A stretch of 64,000 nt of DNA, taken from contig CP171222.1 of NCBI GenBank assembly GCA_050908895.1, positions 1,893,111-1,957,110 of the forward strand, read 5' to 3'. The DNA is from S5-A14a sp050908895. Lineage in GTDB: Bacteria; Bacillota; Clostridia; Peptostreptococcales; Anaerovoracaceae. The notes beneath the pieces were generated by a model, which had not been told where the DNA came from, searched no databases, and was given only the letters and a program-made list of their open reading frames with translations. Below are positions 51,017 to 60,280 of this stretch, piece after piece (position 1 is the first letter of the stretch; every line of letters starts with the position of its first letter). The translations under genes were made by a program, and so were the position numbers.

Positions 51017-54000
51017 ATGAAAAAAAAATTAATTGTTACAGCTCTATCTTTTTCCATGGTGATAGGAAGCTTTTCTTCGGTGTTTGCTGCAGATATTCAT
51101 AAATCATCTTCAGGCAAATCCTTAACTGGAGAAGCAAAAACAGAAAATCTTTTCTCAAAAGCAAATGTTGAAGATTATAGCATAAAGCTAAATGTAGATG
51201 TTAATCAGGAAGGTAAAATTACGGCAATTTCAGATAATGGGACATCTCCAAATGATCCTTATAGTAAGAATTTGTGGAAAAAATATCTTGATTGGAGTGA
51301 AAAAGGTTATGGGTTATCAGCCTTTTATGGTAAAACTTACGACGAAATTGTCTCTCTAAAGCTAGATGAAAAAACAAATAAACTAGATAGTAGTACTGGT
51401 GCAACTATATCTGCAATTGCGTCTAAAAAAGCTATCTTAGATGCAATGAAAGATTACAAATCTAAATCTAATAAATCTGATACTACTCAAGATGAAGCAA
51501 GCAGACCTTCAGGGAATGACACAACTGTAAATGCGACTAATATTTATCAGGGAGAAGCCGTTGGATTGCTTTCATTAGGAGACTCTGGCTCGCATCTTCC
51601 ATATCCTTTAAGGGTTAAGGTTTCTGTTGATAGCAATGGAAAAATTCTTTTAGTTGAAGATAACGGTAGCGATCCAACATCATATCCTGAAGATGGCTCA
51701 TCAGATAGGGATGGTATTTATATGGGCATTTATAAGCGTGAAGGTGGATTCAAGAAATTCAATAATAAAACCCTAGAGGACGTGGAAAGAATGCAAATGA
51801 TGAAGACCTCATATTATACCGGGACTCCAGGCAATGCTGGAGCAGACGGTATAACAGGAGCAACCGCAAGTTCGTTAGCTGCTAAGCAGGCAGTTATAAA
51901 TGCATTAAAAAATAAAAAAGAATGGGTGCCATCAAAGAAAAATCCTCTATTAAAATATGAAAGTAACACTCAGTATGGTCGAGGAGGTAAGGAAGGCGAA
52001 GAGAAAGAAAGAACCTTTAATGCAATTGTTAAGGTGACACTAGATAATTCAAAGTCCAAAATATTAAAAGTCGAAGATTTTAATACAAATCCAAAAGAAG
52101 ATCCTGATGCAGATTTTAAAGAGGCTAATGCCTTTTACTGGACTCAATACAAAATAACCAAAGGATTCAATGAATTTACCGGCAAAACTTTAGACGATGT
52201 TAGACGCATGTATGAAAAGAATAGAACTGGTAAATTGGAAGGTGTATCATTGATATCACACATGGTAACCGCTGCTGTAATGAACTCATTTAACCTTTAT
52301 CCTATGTACTTTGAAACTCCTAAAGAATCGCTAAAATTAAATTCTATACACGGACCATGGAAAGGTGGCGTTGCTGCGTCTGCCCACGACTACTATGGTA
52401 GCTTCCGTGCTGATTTATTAAACTATCTCCCAATGGATTACGATGTTGAAATCACAAAAGTCCGATATGGTATAATTGACGACAAAACAAAAGAGACATC
52501 CGCTAAATTTATAAACAAAGGTGAAACGGTAAACGGTATATCTCACATTTTACTAGATATAAAGGGAGAAAAGAAACCTGGTTATTACGCACTTGAAGTT
52601 CACGATAAAAATAACAAATATAAAGATATGGTTTTCTCACTTAAAAACGAAACTCCGAATTACTCAACACCTGGATTTACAGTAGAAGACAAGAAAAATG
52701 TTATCTTTAAAAATGGAGTGGCTACTTGCGACACCATGTCCTTAGATGAAATAAATAGACAAATTAAAGAAATTGAGATTTACGACGAAAGTGGAAAGAA
52801 GCTTTTGCATACCCTTCCAATGATTGATGGCAACACTAACCCTAATTATAAATATATAAATACTATATATAAAGACCATCCTCTCTTAACAAAAGAGGGT
52901 AAGATTAACCCTGAACTAAGGGACGAAAAAGGAAATAAAGTTCTTAAAGACAATACTACTTACATGATACACTTCCACACATGGAATGGTGGTGGTGGAG
53001 AAGACTCAAAACCAGCAAGAGGACTTGAGGAATTCGTAAGATACAATTCATCGGATAAATTCTCTACCGATAAAGAAGATCCAACTACATTATCTCCTGA
53101 CATTCTAGGGAAAGAGCATTCATTTAGAGTTGGTGAGACAAGCTATACATATTACCATGATAATTATTATGGTTATGTTACTCTTTATTATCCAGATGTC
53201 GTTGCCTTTTCAGATAAAAGCGGATATAAAATCAATTTAAAGAGTACCCTACCTAAGGCATATGATTTAAAGCTTGTTAAAGTAACTTACGGAATGGATG
53301 CAGAAAAAGGAGAGAAAGTAGATGCCTTCTTAATCCCTGACAAGAAAAGCATTATTCTTCCTGGAAAGGTAAAGCCAGGCAACTATTTTGTTCATATCGA
53401 AGATGGAAAAGGTAAATACAAGACCGTTCCCGTACAAAATGCCCCTACTAGGGTAGAAGGAGTTAGAAATGAATACAACCCTCTTGCATTCTTCACAATC
53501 CCTTTTCCATATATTCAAGAGGCTCAGAACGTAGTATTTAACAAAGAAAAGCTAGCACTTGAGGTAAATAATAACCATCTTTCCGTAGCTGATTTATATA
53601 AAAACATTTATGAGGCTAAAATAAAAGAAAAAGGTAGCAAAGAACAAACTATTAAAGTTATTGATAATAAAACTACCCAATACGTTGAATCTTGGATTAA
53701 TAATCCATTATTAGATTCTCAGTCAAGACTTAACCTTAATTACAAACTAGATGGCAATAAATCTTTCGAAGCAGGCAAAGAATATTCTGTTACTTTAAAG
53801 ATTGCTGCAGACCCTAATTTCGCCTCATATGATCAATACAGGGCAAAGCCACTTGACAGCGTTTCATTCAACTTCACCATGCCTTCGGATGAGCAAATAG
53901 CAAAGCTAAAAGATGTAAGAGCTAAAGATGATGCCACTAGAAAGGTATTGGAAGACGCCAAAGCTAAAGCTATAGATGAAATTAATAAAATGGAGCATAT

Positions 54001-55039
54001 CGATAAGGATAATATATACTACTCAGTTGAAGAAGTTCAAGGTGCAACGTCTGTAGATGGTGTAAAAAAGGCTTTAGATAAAGCCAAAAATTTGGAAAAA
54101 ACAGCAGCCACTGCTGCCGAAAAGAAAAAGGCTGAAGAGCAAGCAACTGCAGACAAGAAAAAAACAGAGCTAAATGCTGCTAAGTATAAGGCTATTGATG
54201 AAATTAAACGGCTTAAGAATCTCGACGAGAGCCAAGTCTACTATGCAACAGCAAACATAAAAAATGCCACAGATAAGGCTGTTGTTACAAAAGAACTTGA
54301 AAATGCTAAAAAATTAAACGAAGATGCAAAAGCTGTTCCTCTTCACCTGAAAGATCTTGAGACAGTTAATAAAGATAACAATGTAAAAGTCAAGGACTTC
54401 TCAGTATTTTTCCAGATTGGTGAATCAAAGGGGTTAGCCCTAAAATTTGATGGAGATTTTGCTAAGTTTGAAAAAGGCAAAGGAACTGTAAAAGCAAATG
54501 GCAAAACTCTCAAGGCTGACAGGGACTACAAGGTGATAAAGGGAAGCATTATAATTGACTTCGCTAAAGACTACTTGAAAACATTAACGCCTGGCAAATA
54601 TAACGTAGAAGTTGAGCAGGAGGGTGGAAGAAAGGGTTTGGCTAAGCTTGTTATTCTAAAGTCTAAGGAAGAGCCAAAATCGGATCCTAAGGAAGAGCCA
54701 AAATCGGATCCTAAGGAAGAACCAAAACCAGATTCTAAACCAACTCCAAAGGCGGATCCTAAGCAAGCGCCAAATGCAGATTTAAAAGCAGATCTTAAGC
54801 CAACACAAAAACCAAATCCAATGGATGAAAGTAAGCAACAGGATAAATTAAATACGATAGAAAAGAATAGTCAAAACTTAGGAAATGAGCCTAAACCAAC
54901 AACTAAAATTAATCAACCTGAAAAGAAAAAAATCGCAAAGACCTCAGATAACAAAGACATCTTTACATACGTAGCAATCGCAGTACTTGCCATGACTGCT
55001 CTTGTTATTGCAAGAAGAAAATTGAGAAAAAATAACTAA
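51017..55039 (+). CDS. Large cell-surface protein with FMN-binding repeats, cobalamin-riboswitch controlled
   Basis: 1340 residues. A signal peptide is cleaved near FAAD (residue ~25). Three related FMN_bind-like modules lie at ~45-150, 175-300 and 325-430. The first two end in flavinylation-type motifs (DSSTGATIS at 124, DGITGATAS at 277); the third has lost the motif (SLISHMVTAAV). Two domain pairs then repeat (about 455-655 and 714-933), each a DYYG/NYYG-type module plus a second beta module. Two helical GA-like repeats (~970-1105), a further beta domain (~1110-1215), a Pro/Lys/Asp-rich wall-spanning stretch with EEPKSDPK repeats, and a C-terminal membrane helix with a basic tail complete it. 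No LPxTG is present; KIAKTSDNKD precedes the helix. Likely role: surface flavoprotein or cofactor-binding adhesin; the ligand is unknown. Confidence 0.85.
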   Translation: MKKKLIVTALSFSMVIGSFSSVFAADIHKSSSGKSLTGEAKTENLFSKANVEDYSIKLNVDVNQEGKITAISDNGTSPNDPYSKNLWKKYLDWSEKGYGLSAFYGKTYDEIVSLKLDEKTNKLDSSTGATISAIASKKAILDAMKDYKSKSNKSDTTQDEASRPSGNDTTVNATNIYQGEAVGLLSLGDSGSHLPYPLRVKVSVDSNGKILLVEDNGSDPTSYPEDGSSDRDGIYMGIYKREGGFKKFNNKTLEDVERMQMMKTSYYTGTPGNAGADGITGATASSLAAKQAVINALKNKKEWVPSKKNPLLKYESNTQYGRGGKEGEEKERTFNAIVKVTLDNSKSKILKVEDFNTNPKEDPDADFKEANAFYWTQYKITKGFNEFTGKTLDDVRRMYEKNRTGKLEGVSLISHMVTAAVMNSFNLYPMYFETPKESLKLNSIHGPWKGGVAASAHDYYGSFRADLLNYLPMDYDVEITKVRYGIIDDKTKETSAKFINKGETVNGISHILLDIKGEKKPGYYALEVHDKNNKYKDMVFSLKNETPNYSTPGFTVEDKKNVIFKNGVATCDTMSLDEINRQIKEIEIYDESGKKLLHTLPMIDGNTNPNYKYINTIYKDHPLLTKEGKINPELRDEKGNKVLKDNTTYMIHFHTWNGGGGEDSKPARGLEEFVRYNSSDKFSTDKEDPTTLSPDILGKEHSFRVGETSYTYYHDNYYGYVTLYYPDVVAFSDKSGYKINLKSTLPKAYDLKLVKVTYGMDAEKGEKVDAFLIPDKKSIILPGKVKPGNYFVHIEDGKGKYKTVPVQNAPTRVEGVRNEYNPLAFFTIPFPYIQEAQNVVFNKEKLALEVNNNHLSVADLYKNIYEAKIKEKGSKEQTIKVIDNKTTQYVESWINNPLLDSQSRLNLNYKLDGNKSFEAGKEYSVTLKIAADPNFASYDQYRAKPLDSVSFNFTMPSDEQIAKLKDVRAKDDATRKVLEDAKAKAIDEINKMEHIDKDNIYYSVEEVQGATSVDGVKKALDKAKNLEKTAATAAEKKKAEEQATADKKKTELNAAKYKAIDEIKRLKNLDESQVYYATANIKNATDKAVVTKELENAKKLNEDAKAVPLHLKDLETVNKDNNVKVKDFSVFFQIGESKGLALKFDGDFAKFEKGKGTVKANGKTLKADRDYKVIKGSIIIDFAKDYLKTLTPGKYNVEVEQEGGRKGLAKLVILKSKEEPKSDPKEEPKSDPKEEPKPDSKPTPKADPKQAPNADLKADLKPTQKPNPMDESKQQDKLNTIEKNSQNLGNEPKPTTKINQPEKKKIAKTSDNKDIFTYVAIAVLAMTALVIARRKLRKNN

Positions 55040-55065
55040 AATTCAAATATAATCTTTCCAAAACT

Positions 55066-55095
55066 AGCAGGGCTGCCAAATTTGGCAGCCCTGCT
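55066..55095. terminator. Bidirectional terminator between the surface protein gene and alkD
   Basis: A perfect 30-nt palindrome with arms AGCAGGGCTGCCAAA and its complement, between two convergent genes. A T-rich stretch follows on the plus strand and AGTTTTGG on the minus strand. Confidence 0.85.
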
Positions 55096-55129
55096 TTATT
55101 CATATAAAATTATACCATTAAAAAACTTT

Positions 55130-55813
55130 TTACTGCCTCATACCTCTAAGCACCCCTTTATGTTCTGAGGTTAGCCTAAAACTATCAATACCCTTCTGAA
55201 TTGTTATTCTCAAAACATCTTTTGGAAGATTGGCCCCATTCAAAAAACAGATGGTTTCATCCCATTGTTTTACCAAGGCTGTGGCAAAATACCATCCACG
55301 CCCCATGCTCACATAGTACTCATCAGATTTTATATCCCCCACCCATCTCAGATATTCAGGATTGAAATCTTTATCCAAAAAATACCTCATAAGGCAGCAA
55401 ACTCCAAAACGAATCGTATAAATGCGATTTGAGTTAATCCATTTTTTTATATGAGGAAGAAGATACTCGGGATTTATTTTGAAGGCCTCAACAGCTAAGC
55501 TGTCACAGGTTGCCCAATTATCCACATGAGGGAGGAATTCCTCCACATACCAAAGAGCCTCATCAAAATCCTTAATTTCATTAACAAGAAGAGCGTGAAG
55601 TTGGTTTTCATCGTAATACTTATGAGGTAAATCCCTCAAGAATTCTTTATATTCATCATCTTCTTTCCTTATCTTTTGGGAGAGTCTTCTCAAATCAGGC
55701 ATCCTAACCCCCAGAATTGCTTCAGCTGGAATATTGGGAACAAGCTTAGATTGAAATTCCCTATACCGCGAATCTGCAAGAGATTTCAAAGAAGTAAAAT
55801 ACTTACTCTCCAA
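55130..55813 (-). CDS. AlkD-like DNA alkylation repair protein
   Basis: 227 residues of HEAT-like helical repeats. MPDLRRLSQKIRKEDDEY, VEEFLPHVDNWATCDSLAVE (conserved Trp/Asp), and YYVSMGRGWYFATALVKQWD match the AlkC/AlkD glycosylase family that removes N3/N7-alkylated bases. The start is a TTG directly after the TAG of sdaAA, with AGGAGG 7 nt before it, so translation is tightly coupled. The link to serine dehydratase is a common operon quirk without an obvious functional tie. Confidence 0.85.
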   Translation of the reverse strand: MESKYFTSLKSLADSRYREFQSKLVPNIPAEAILGVRMPDLRRLSQKIRKEDDEYKEFLRDLPHKYYDENQLHALLVNEIKDFDEALWYVEEFLPHVDNWATCDSLAVEAFKINPEYLLPHIKKWINSNRIYTIRFGVCCLMRYFLDKDFNPEYLRWVGDIKSDEYYVSMGRGWYFATALVKQWDETICFLNGANLPKDVLRITIQKGIDSFRLTSEHKGVLRGMRQ

Positions 55814-56698
55814 CTACAGCCCTCCTAAGAATTCTTCTCTTATTTTGCAACCTGTCTTGGTTCCTGCCAGCCCACCAAGTCCTGTTTCCCTGAATTCTGG
55901 ATTTAGTGCTGTACCGACCTCCCATACAGCTTGTGCTACCTCATCAAATGGAACTATTGATTTAACACCTGACATAGCTAAATCAGCAGAAGTTATTGCA
56001 TTTACAACCCCCGAAGAATTTCTAAAAGTACAGGGGTATTGAACTAATCCAGCAATTGGATCACAAATTAAGCCCATAACATTTACGAAAGAAATGCTGG
56101 CTGCATTTAATATTTGTTCAATATTTCCACCTCTCATATACACCAAAGCACCAGACGCCATAGCCGCTGCAGAACCACACTCTGCCTGACAGCCTCCTTC
56201 AGCTCCTGCGAAAGTAGAATATTTTGCTATAACTTTTCCTATTCCAATGGCCGTTAGAAGTCCATTCTCCATGGTTTTATCATCAAAGTCATACTTTTCT
56301 TTGGCAGAAACCATGGCAGCTGGGAGAATTCCAGAAGACCCTGCAGTTGGTGCAGCAACTATTTTACCCATAGCACAGTTTATTTCACTTGTTGAAAAGG
56401 CCATTGCCATTGCCTTCATCATAAAAGAACCTGACATAGGCTCTATTTCACTTTTAGATGATGCATAGGCTGCTTTCGCGAAACCATCTATCATATTAAA
56501 TGGACTTTTGGTTGATTTTTCAAGATTCGCCTTTGCTGATGACTCCATAACGCCTAAGGTCTCTTGTAGATAATTTCTAATATCTTCTTCTGTTTTCTTC
56601 CCCTTTGCATTAGCAATTTCTTCTTCCATGACTAGGTCACAAAGACTTTTATTTTCTTCTTGACAAACTTTAACAATTTCTTTTTCTGTATTTAACAT
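55814..56698 (-). CDS. sdaAA: L-serine ammonia-lyase, alpha subunit
   Basis: 294 residues. The conserved Cys for the 4Fe-4S cluster occur in EGGCQAECGSAAAMASG, LICDPIAGLVQYPCTFRN and TKTGCKI. APTAGSSGILPAAM is the substrate-loop motif. With the beta subunit it converts serine to pyruvate and ammonia. GGGGAG precedes the ATG. The gap to sdaAB is 18 nt. Confidence 0.96.
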   Translation of the reverse strand: MLNTEKEIVKVCQEENKSLCDLVMEEEIANAKGKKTEEDIRNYLQETLGVMESSAKANLEKSTKSPFNMIDGFAKAAYASSKSEIEPMSGSFMMKAMAMAFSTSEINCAMGKIVAAPTAGSSGILPAAMVSAKEKYDFDDKTMENGLLTAIGIGKVIAKYSTFAGAEGGCQAECGSAAAMASGALVYMRGGNIEQILNAASISFVNVMGLICDPIAGLVQYPCTFRNSSGVVNAITSADLAMSGVKSIVPFDEVAQAVWEVGTALNPEFRETGLGGLAGTKTGCKIREEFLGGL

Positions 56699-56716
56699 TG
56701 ATTCTCCCCTCGCGCC

Positions 56717-57382
56717 TTAGACTTCAACATATTTTGCTGTCGTAAACATTGCCGCACCCATTATAGCACCCTTTACGTAATCAGAAATTCCTGAACCAAC
56801 CTCAATTGTTAGGGTTACTATATCAGTAAGTGGATCTTTGACTGTATTTATACTCTCAATGTTGTAGCCGTTCCCGCTTAAAATGCCCGCTACATATGCA
56901 ACAATGCCTTTCTGCTCGCGATACTGAAGGAGAAGGGTTGGGAATATTCCTCTAAATTCTACATCCATTCCATTAATATTCACAATCATCATAGTTCCTC
57001 CACCTATAGAAGAGCCAATAATATATTCTTGAGATCCATCCTCATAGTAAAAAATTATCTTTACCGTATTAGGATGAAAACTCTCACCTAAATCAATGGT
57101 GGTAAATTCATATTCAAGCCCCGAATCATCAGCAAGTTGAAAGGCATCCTGAATTCTAGGATCATCTGTAGCAAATCCCAGGATTCCACCAAGGAGCGCC
57201 CTGTCAGTCCCATGCCCCTTATATGTATATGCAAAGGAGCCATGGAGCTGAAACTCAACTTTTTTAAAATTTTCCTTAGCAATTTTTTTCGCTATTCTCG
57301 CGATGGTACAAGCTCCTGCAGTATGGGAGCTTGATGGCCCGACCATAATTGGTCCTAAAATTTCATATGCGGTTAGTTCCAT
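56717..57382 (-). CDS. sdaAB: L-serine ammonia-lyase, beta subunit
   Basis: 221 residues. IMVGPSSSHTAGACTIARIA is the diagnostic N-terminal motif. HGTDRALLGGILGF follows, and an ACT regulatory domain lies at ~150-221 (IVAYVAGILSGNGYNIESIN). It pairs with sdaAA in the anaerobic, iron-sulfur type enzyme. GAGG lies before the ATG. Confidence 0.96.
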   Translation of the reverse strand: MELTAYEILGPIMVGPSSSHTAGACTIARIAKKIAKENFKKVEFQLHGSFAYTYKGHGTDRALLGGILGFATDDPRIQDAFQLADDSGLEYEFTTIDLGESFHPNTVKIIFYYEDGSQEYIIGSSIGGGTMMIVNINGMDVEFRGIFPTLLLQYREQKGIVAYVAGILSGNGYNIESINTVKDPLTDIVTLTIEVGSGISDYVKGAIMGAAMFTTAKYVEV

Positions 57383-57472
57383 TTTTTTACCTCTGTATTA
57401 CCTAGTTTTTCTATACTCGAATTATAAATTAATTTAACATACATAGTCAAATCAATAGTCTTCTTTTGGTCA

Positions 57473-57512
57473 CTATAAATATCTGCCTACAAGTATAGAC
57501 AGATATTTATAG
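57473..57512. repeat. Perfect hairpin downstream of the M20 peptidase gene
   Basis: 13-bp arms CTATAAATATCTG / CAGATATTTATAG with a 14-nt loop, 25 nt beyond the stop codon. No T-run follows on the minus strand, so it may be a 3'-end stabiliser or a weak terminator. Confidence 0.45.
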
Positions 57513-57536
57513 AATTACAACATCTTTTTTATATTA

Positions 57537-58727
57537 TTATTTATATTGAAAAACTAAGTTGCATAACACTTTTATTCCTACAAATAGGGCCTCTTCATCT
57601 ATGTCAAACTTAGGAGTATGTGCCAACTCAGTAAATCCTAATTTTTTATTCCCTGAACCTATATGGATAAATGTTCCTGGTATTTCATTGATATAAAAGG
57701 CAAAATCTTCTGCTCCCATTATAGGATTTTCCATTTTTACCAAGTTATATTCTCCTAAGTTTCTTGTTATTATTTCTTCGGCATATTTCGTCATTTCAAA
57801 ATTATTTACCAAAGGAGGCAATCCTCTAAGAATATTTATTCTCGCTATAGCTCCATATGCCTTAGCAAATTCTTCAGATATATTTGTTATCGCTTGAATA
57901 ATTTTTTCTCTAGTTTCATCCTCTAAACATCTTATAGTACCAGAAATACTAGATACTTCCGCAATAATATTTTTTGCACTTCCACCTCTTATTATACCAA
58001 TTGAACATACTCCTTGATCTAGTGGGTTCATTCGTCTAGACATCCATGTTTCAATTCCATCTACAATCTTACATACAATTGAGATTGCATCGATAGCCAT
58101 ATGAGGTTCGCCTGCATGCCCTGCCTTTCCAATTATTTCAATGTCAAATTCATCAGTCGAGGCCATCATGCCACCATATCTAAGTTTGATAGTGCCAGTT
58201 GGGTCATTGTTAAAAACATGAAGTCCGAATATGCCCTCTACATCTTTAAATACATTAATTTTCTTTAGCTCCTGAACTATAAGCCTAGCTCCGCCTAAGT
58301 TAGGACCTTCCTCTGCAGGTTGAAAAATCAGCAAAATACTTGTGTTTAACAAGTCTCTGTTTTCGCTTAAAATTCTTGCAGTCGTTAATAAAATGGCAGT
58401 ATGAGCATCGTGTCCACATGCGTGCATAATATTCTTTTTTCTTGATGCATAAGATGCATTTGTTTCTTCTTGCAATGGCAATGCATCTATATCGGCTCTC
58501 AATGCTATATAGCGATTTGATTTCCCTTGAATTCTCGCTACTACCCCAACCCCACTATCTAAAATTTCTATTCCAAATTTACATAAACATTTTTTTATAT
58601 ATTCCTCTGTTTCTTTAGTGTCAAACCCTATCTCTGGATTCATATGTATATGTCTTCTATACTCAATCGTATCAAATCTATATTTTTTTATTGATTCTTC
58701 AATTATATTATTAAATATTTTTTCCAT
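57537..58727 (-). CDS. M20-family amidohydrolase (N-acyl-amino-acid hydrolase type)
   Basis: 396 residues from the ATG preceded by GGAG at 6 nt (an ATG four codons upstream lacks a site). Metal ligands are in HACGHDAHTAILL (His/Asp), QPAEEGPNLGGA (Glu-Glu), GLHVFN and PIMGAEDFAFY. The lid domain (~185-300) starts IEIIGKAGHAGEPHM. The subfamily hydrolyses N-acyl or N-aminobenzoyl amino acids or indole conjugates. Its gene follows a YfcC transporter gene by 17 nt, so imported conjugates are the likely substrate. Confidence 0.9.
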   Translation of the reverse strand: MEKIFNNIIEESIKKYRFDTIEYRRHIHMNPEIGFDTKETEEYIKKCLCKFGIEILDSGVGVVARIQGKSNRYIALRADIDALPLQEETNASYASRKKNIMHACGHDAHTAILLTTARILSENRDLLNTSILLIFQPAEEGPNLGGARLIVQELKKINVFKDVEGIFGLHVFNNDPTGTIKLRYGGMMASTDEFDIEIIGKAGHAGEPHMAIDAISIVCKIVDGIETWMSRRMNPLDQGVCSIGIIRGGSAKNIIAEVSSISGTIRCLEDETREKIIQAITNISEEFAKAYGAIARINILRGLPPLVNNFEMTKYAEEIITRNLGEYNLVKMENPIMGAEDFAFYINEIPGTFIHIGSGNKKLGFTELAHTPKFDIDEEALFVGIKVLCNLVFQYK

Positions 58728-58744
58728 TGAATTCTCCATTTAAA

Positions 58745-60187
58745 TTATGAATAATTTACAGCTATAGCTATAAATACAAAAGCAATCTGAGCCAAGAAGC
58801 ATAATCCATACAAAGGTAATATCCATTTATAGTATTTACCTAACGGTATTTTAGCCATTACACACGCAATCACCATAAAGCCCGTTGGTATAATTAAATT
58901 TGATAAACCATCTCCAAATTGAAAAATGAGTACAGCAATTTGTCTATTCATTCCAATTAAATCTGCTATAGGAGTCATTATCGGCATTGATACAGCAGCC
59001 TGTCCCGAGCCAGATGGAATTAGAAAGTTCAATAATGTCTGAAAAACAAGCATTGATACGCCGCTCAAATATAGTGATAACCCTTCTATCATCTGCACAC
59101 AACCATGTACAATTGAGTCTATAATATTTCCTGCGGTGCATATTGTTAATATAGATCTTGCAAACCCAACAATTAAAGCTGCCATAACTCCTTGAGATAA
59201 TCCTTCTACGTACGTTTTGGCAATCTTATTTAATTTCCATCTATTTATCAATCCTACAACAATAGCCAATATCATAAATAATCCTGCAACTTCATTTATG
59301 TACCACCCTTGAGTTAAAAGCCCCCAGGCCATAACTCCTACGGTTATTAGTAATGATAGCAATGTCAACTTTCTTGGAGTAGTCATTTCTGTAGCAAGTT
59401 GTTTTTCATTAATTTCCATGTGACTAGTTTCGATACCATACATAACTGATTTTTCTGGATGTTTTTTTATCATATTTGCGTAAATTAACACATAACCAAT
59501 TGTTATTAAAGTCATTACACATAAAATTATAATCCTTAATTTTATTCCCGAAAATATAGGTATTTCTGCAATCGTTTGTGCCACACCAATTGTAAAAGGA
59601 TTAACAGTTGCTGCTGCAAAACCAATTCCAACGGGGACTACAGACATTCCTACTCCCACCATTGGATCATAACCCAAAGCTATTGCAACAGAAACAAAAA
59701 TAGGAATAAAGGCTATGATTTCCTCGTATGACATAGTCCCTGTACTTCCCCATACTGACAATATTGCCATCACTGCCACAATAAATAATGTTGAAGTTTT
59801 AGGATTTTTCTTTGTTTTCTTCACCATTGAAGCAATCGCTGCATCGATAGCTCCAGTTTGTTGGAGCAAATACAAGCTTGCAAATGCTGCAAATATTAAA
59901 AATGTGATATTTCCTGCCTCTATCAAACCTTTCTCAATATTTACAAACATATCGAATGGGTTTACTGGAGTTTGTTCAACAGAATGATAACTCTTTGGAT
60001 CAATTAGTTCTTTTCCTGATGCTTCATCCAAATATCGATCATAGTTGCCTGCCGGTATTACCCAAGTCATAATAGTAGCTAAAATAATAATTATACCTAA
60101 AATCACTAAGATATGAGGCACTTCTCTCATCTTTTTTCCCTTCTTTCCCGCATTATTACCGCCAATGCTGCCTCCCATCTCTTTCAT
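58745..60187 (-). CDS. YfcC-family transporter
   Basis: 480 residues. A basic, Gly-rich N-terminus is followed by ~12 membrane helices. VPHILVILGIIIILATIMTW with VIPAGNYDR and the re-entrant-like PSGSGQAAVSMPIMTPIADL are characteristic of the YfcC/DcuC-type carriers. These move organic or amino acid anions; the specific substrate is unknown. AAGGAG lies 6 nt before the ATG. It is co-transcribed with the M20 gene behind a MerR-type promoter. Confidence 0.88.
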   Translation of the reverse strand: MKEMGGSIGGNNAGKKGKKMREVPHILVILGIIIILATIMTWVIPAGNYDRYLDEASGKELIDPKSYHSVEQTPVNPFDMFVNIEKGLIEAGNITFLIFAAFASLYLLQQTGAIDAAIASMVKKTKKNPKTSTLFIVAVMAILSVWGSTGTMSYEEIIAFIPIFVSVAIALGYDPMVGVGMSVVPVGIGFAAATVNPFTIGVAQTIAEIPIFSGIKLRIIILCVMTLITIGYVLIYANMIKKHPEKSVMYGIETSHMEINEKQLATEMTTPRKLTLLSLLITVGVMAWGLLTQGWYINEVAGLFMILAIVVGLINRWKLNKIAKTYVEGLSQGVMAALIVGFARSILTICTAGNIIDSIVHGCVQMIEGLSLYLSGVSMLVFQTLLNFLIPSGSGQAAVSMPIMTPIADLIGMNRQIAVLIFQFGDGLSNLIIPTGFMVIACVMAKIPLGKYYKWILPLYGLCFLAQIAFVFIAIAVNYS

Positions 60188-60228
60188 AAGATACTCCTTT
60201 CTCTTATACTTAATCTATTTATAAAATA

Positions 60229-60259
60229 ATTATAGACCCTAGAACAGGTCTAAGGTCTA
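60229..60259 (-). promoter_or_regulatory. MerR-type promoter of the YfcC-M20 operon
   Basis: On the minus strand TAGACC (-35, 60254-60259) and TATAAT (-10, 60229-60234) are separated by 19 nt, longer than the usual 17. The spacer holds an inverted repeat, GACCTTAGA and TCTAGGGTC around a 5-nt centre, matching 8 of 9 positions. A long spacer filled by a palindrome is the hallmark of MerR-activated promoters, and a MerR gene lies directly upstream. Confidence 0.8.
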
Positions 60260-60280
60260 TATCAAATTACAGATAATTTT

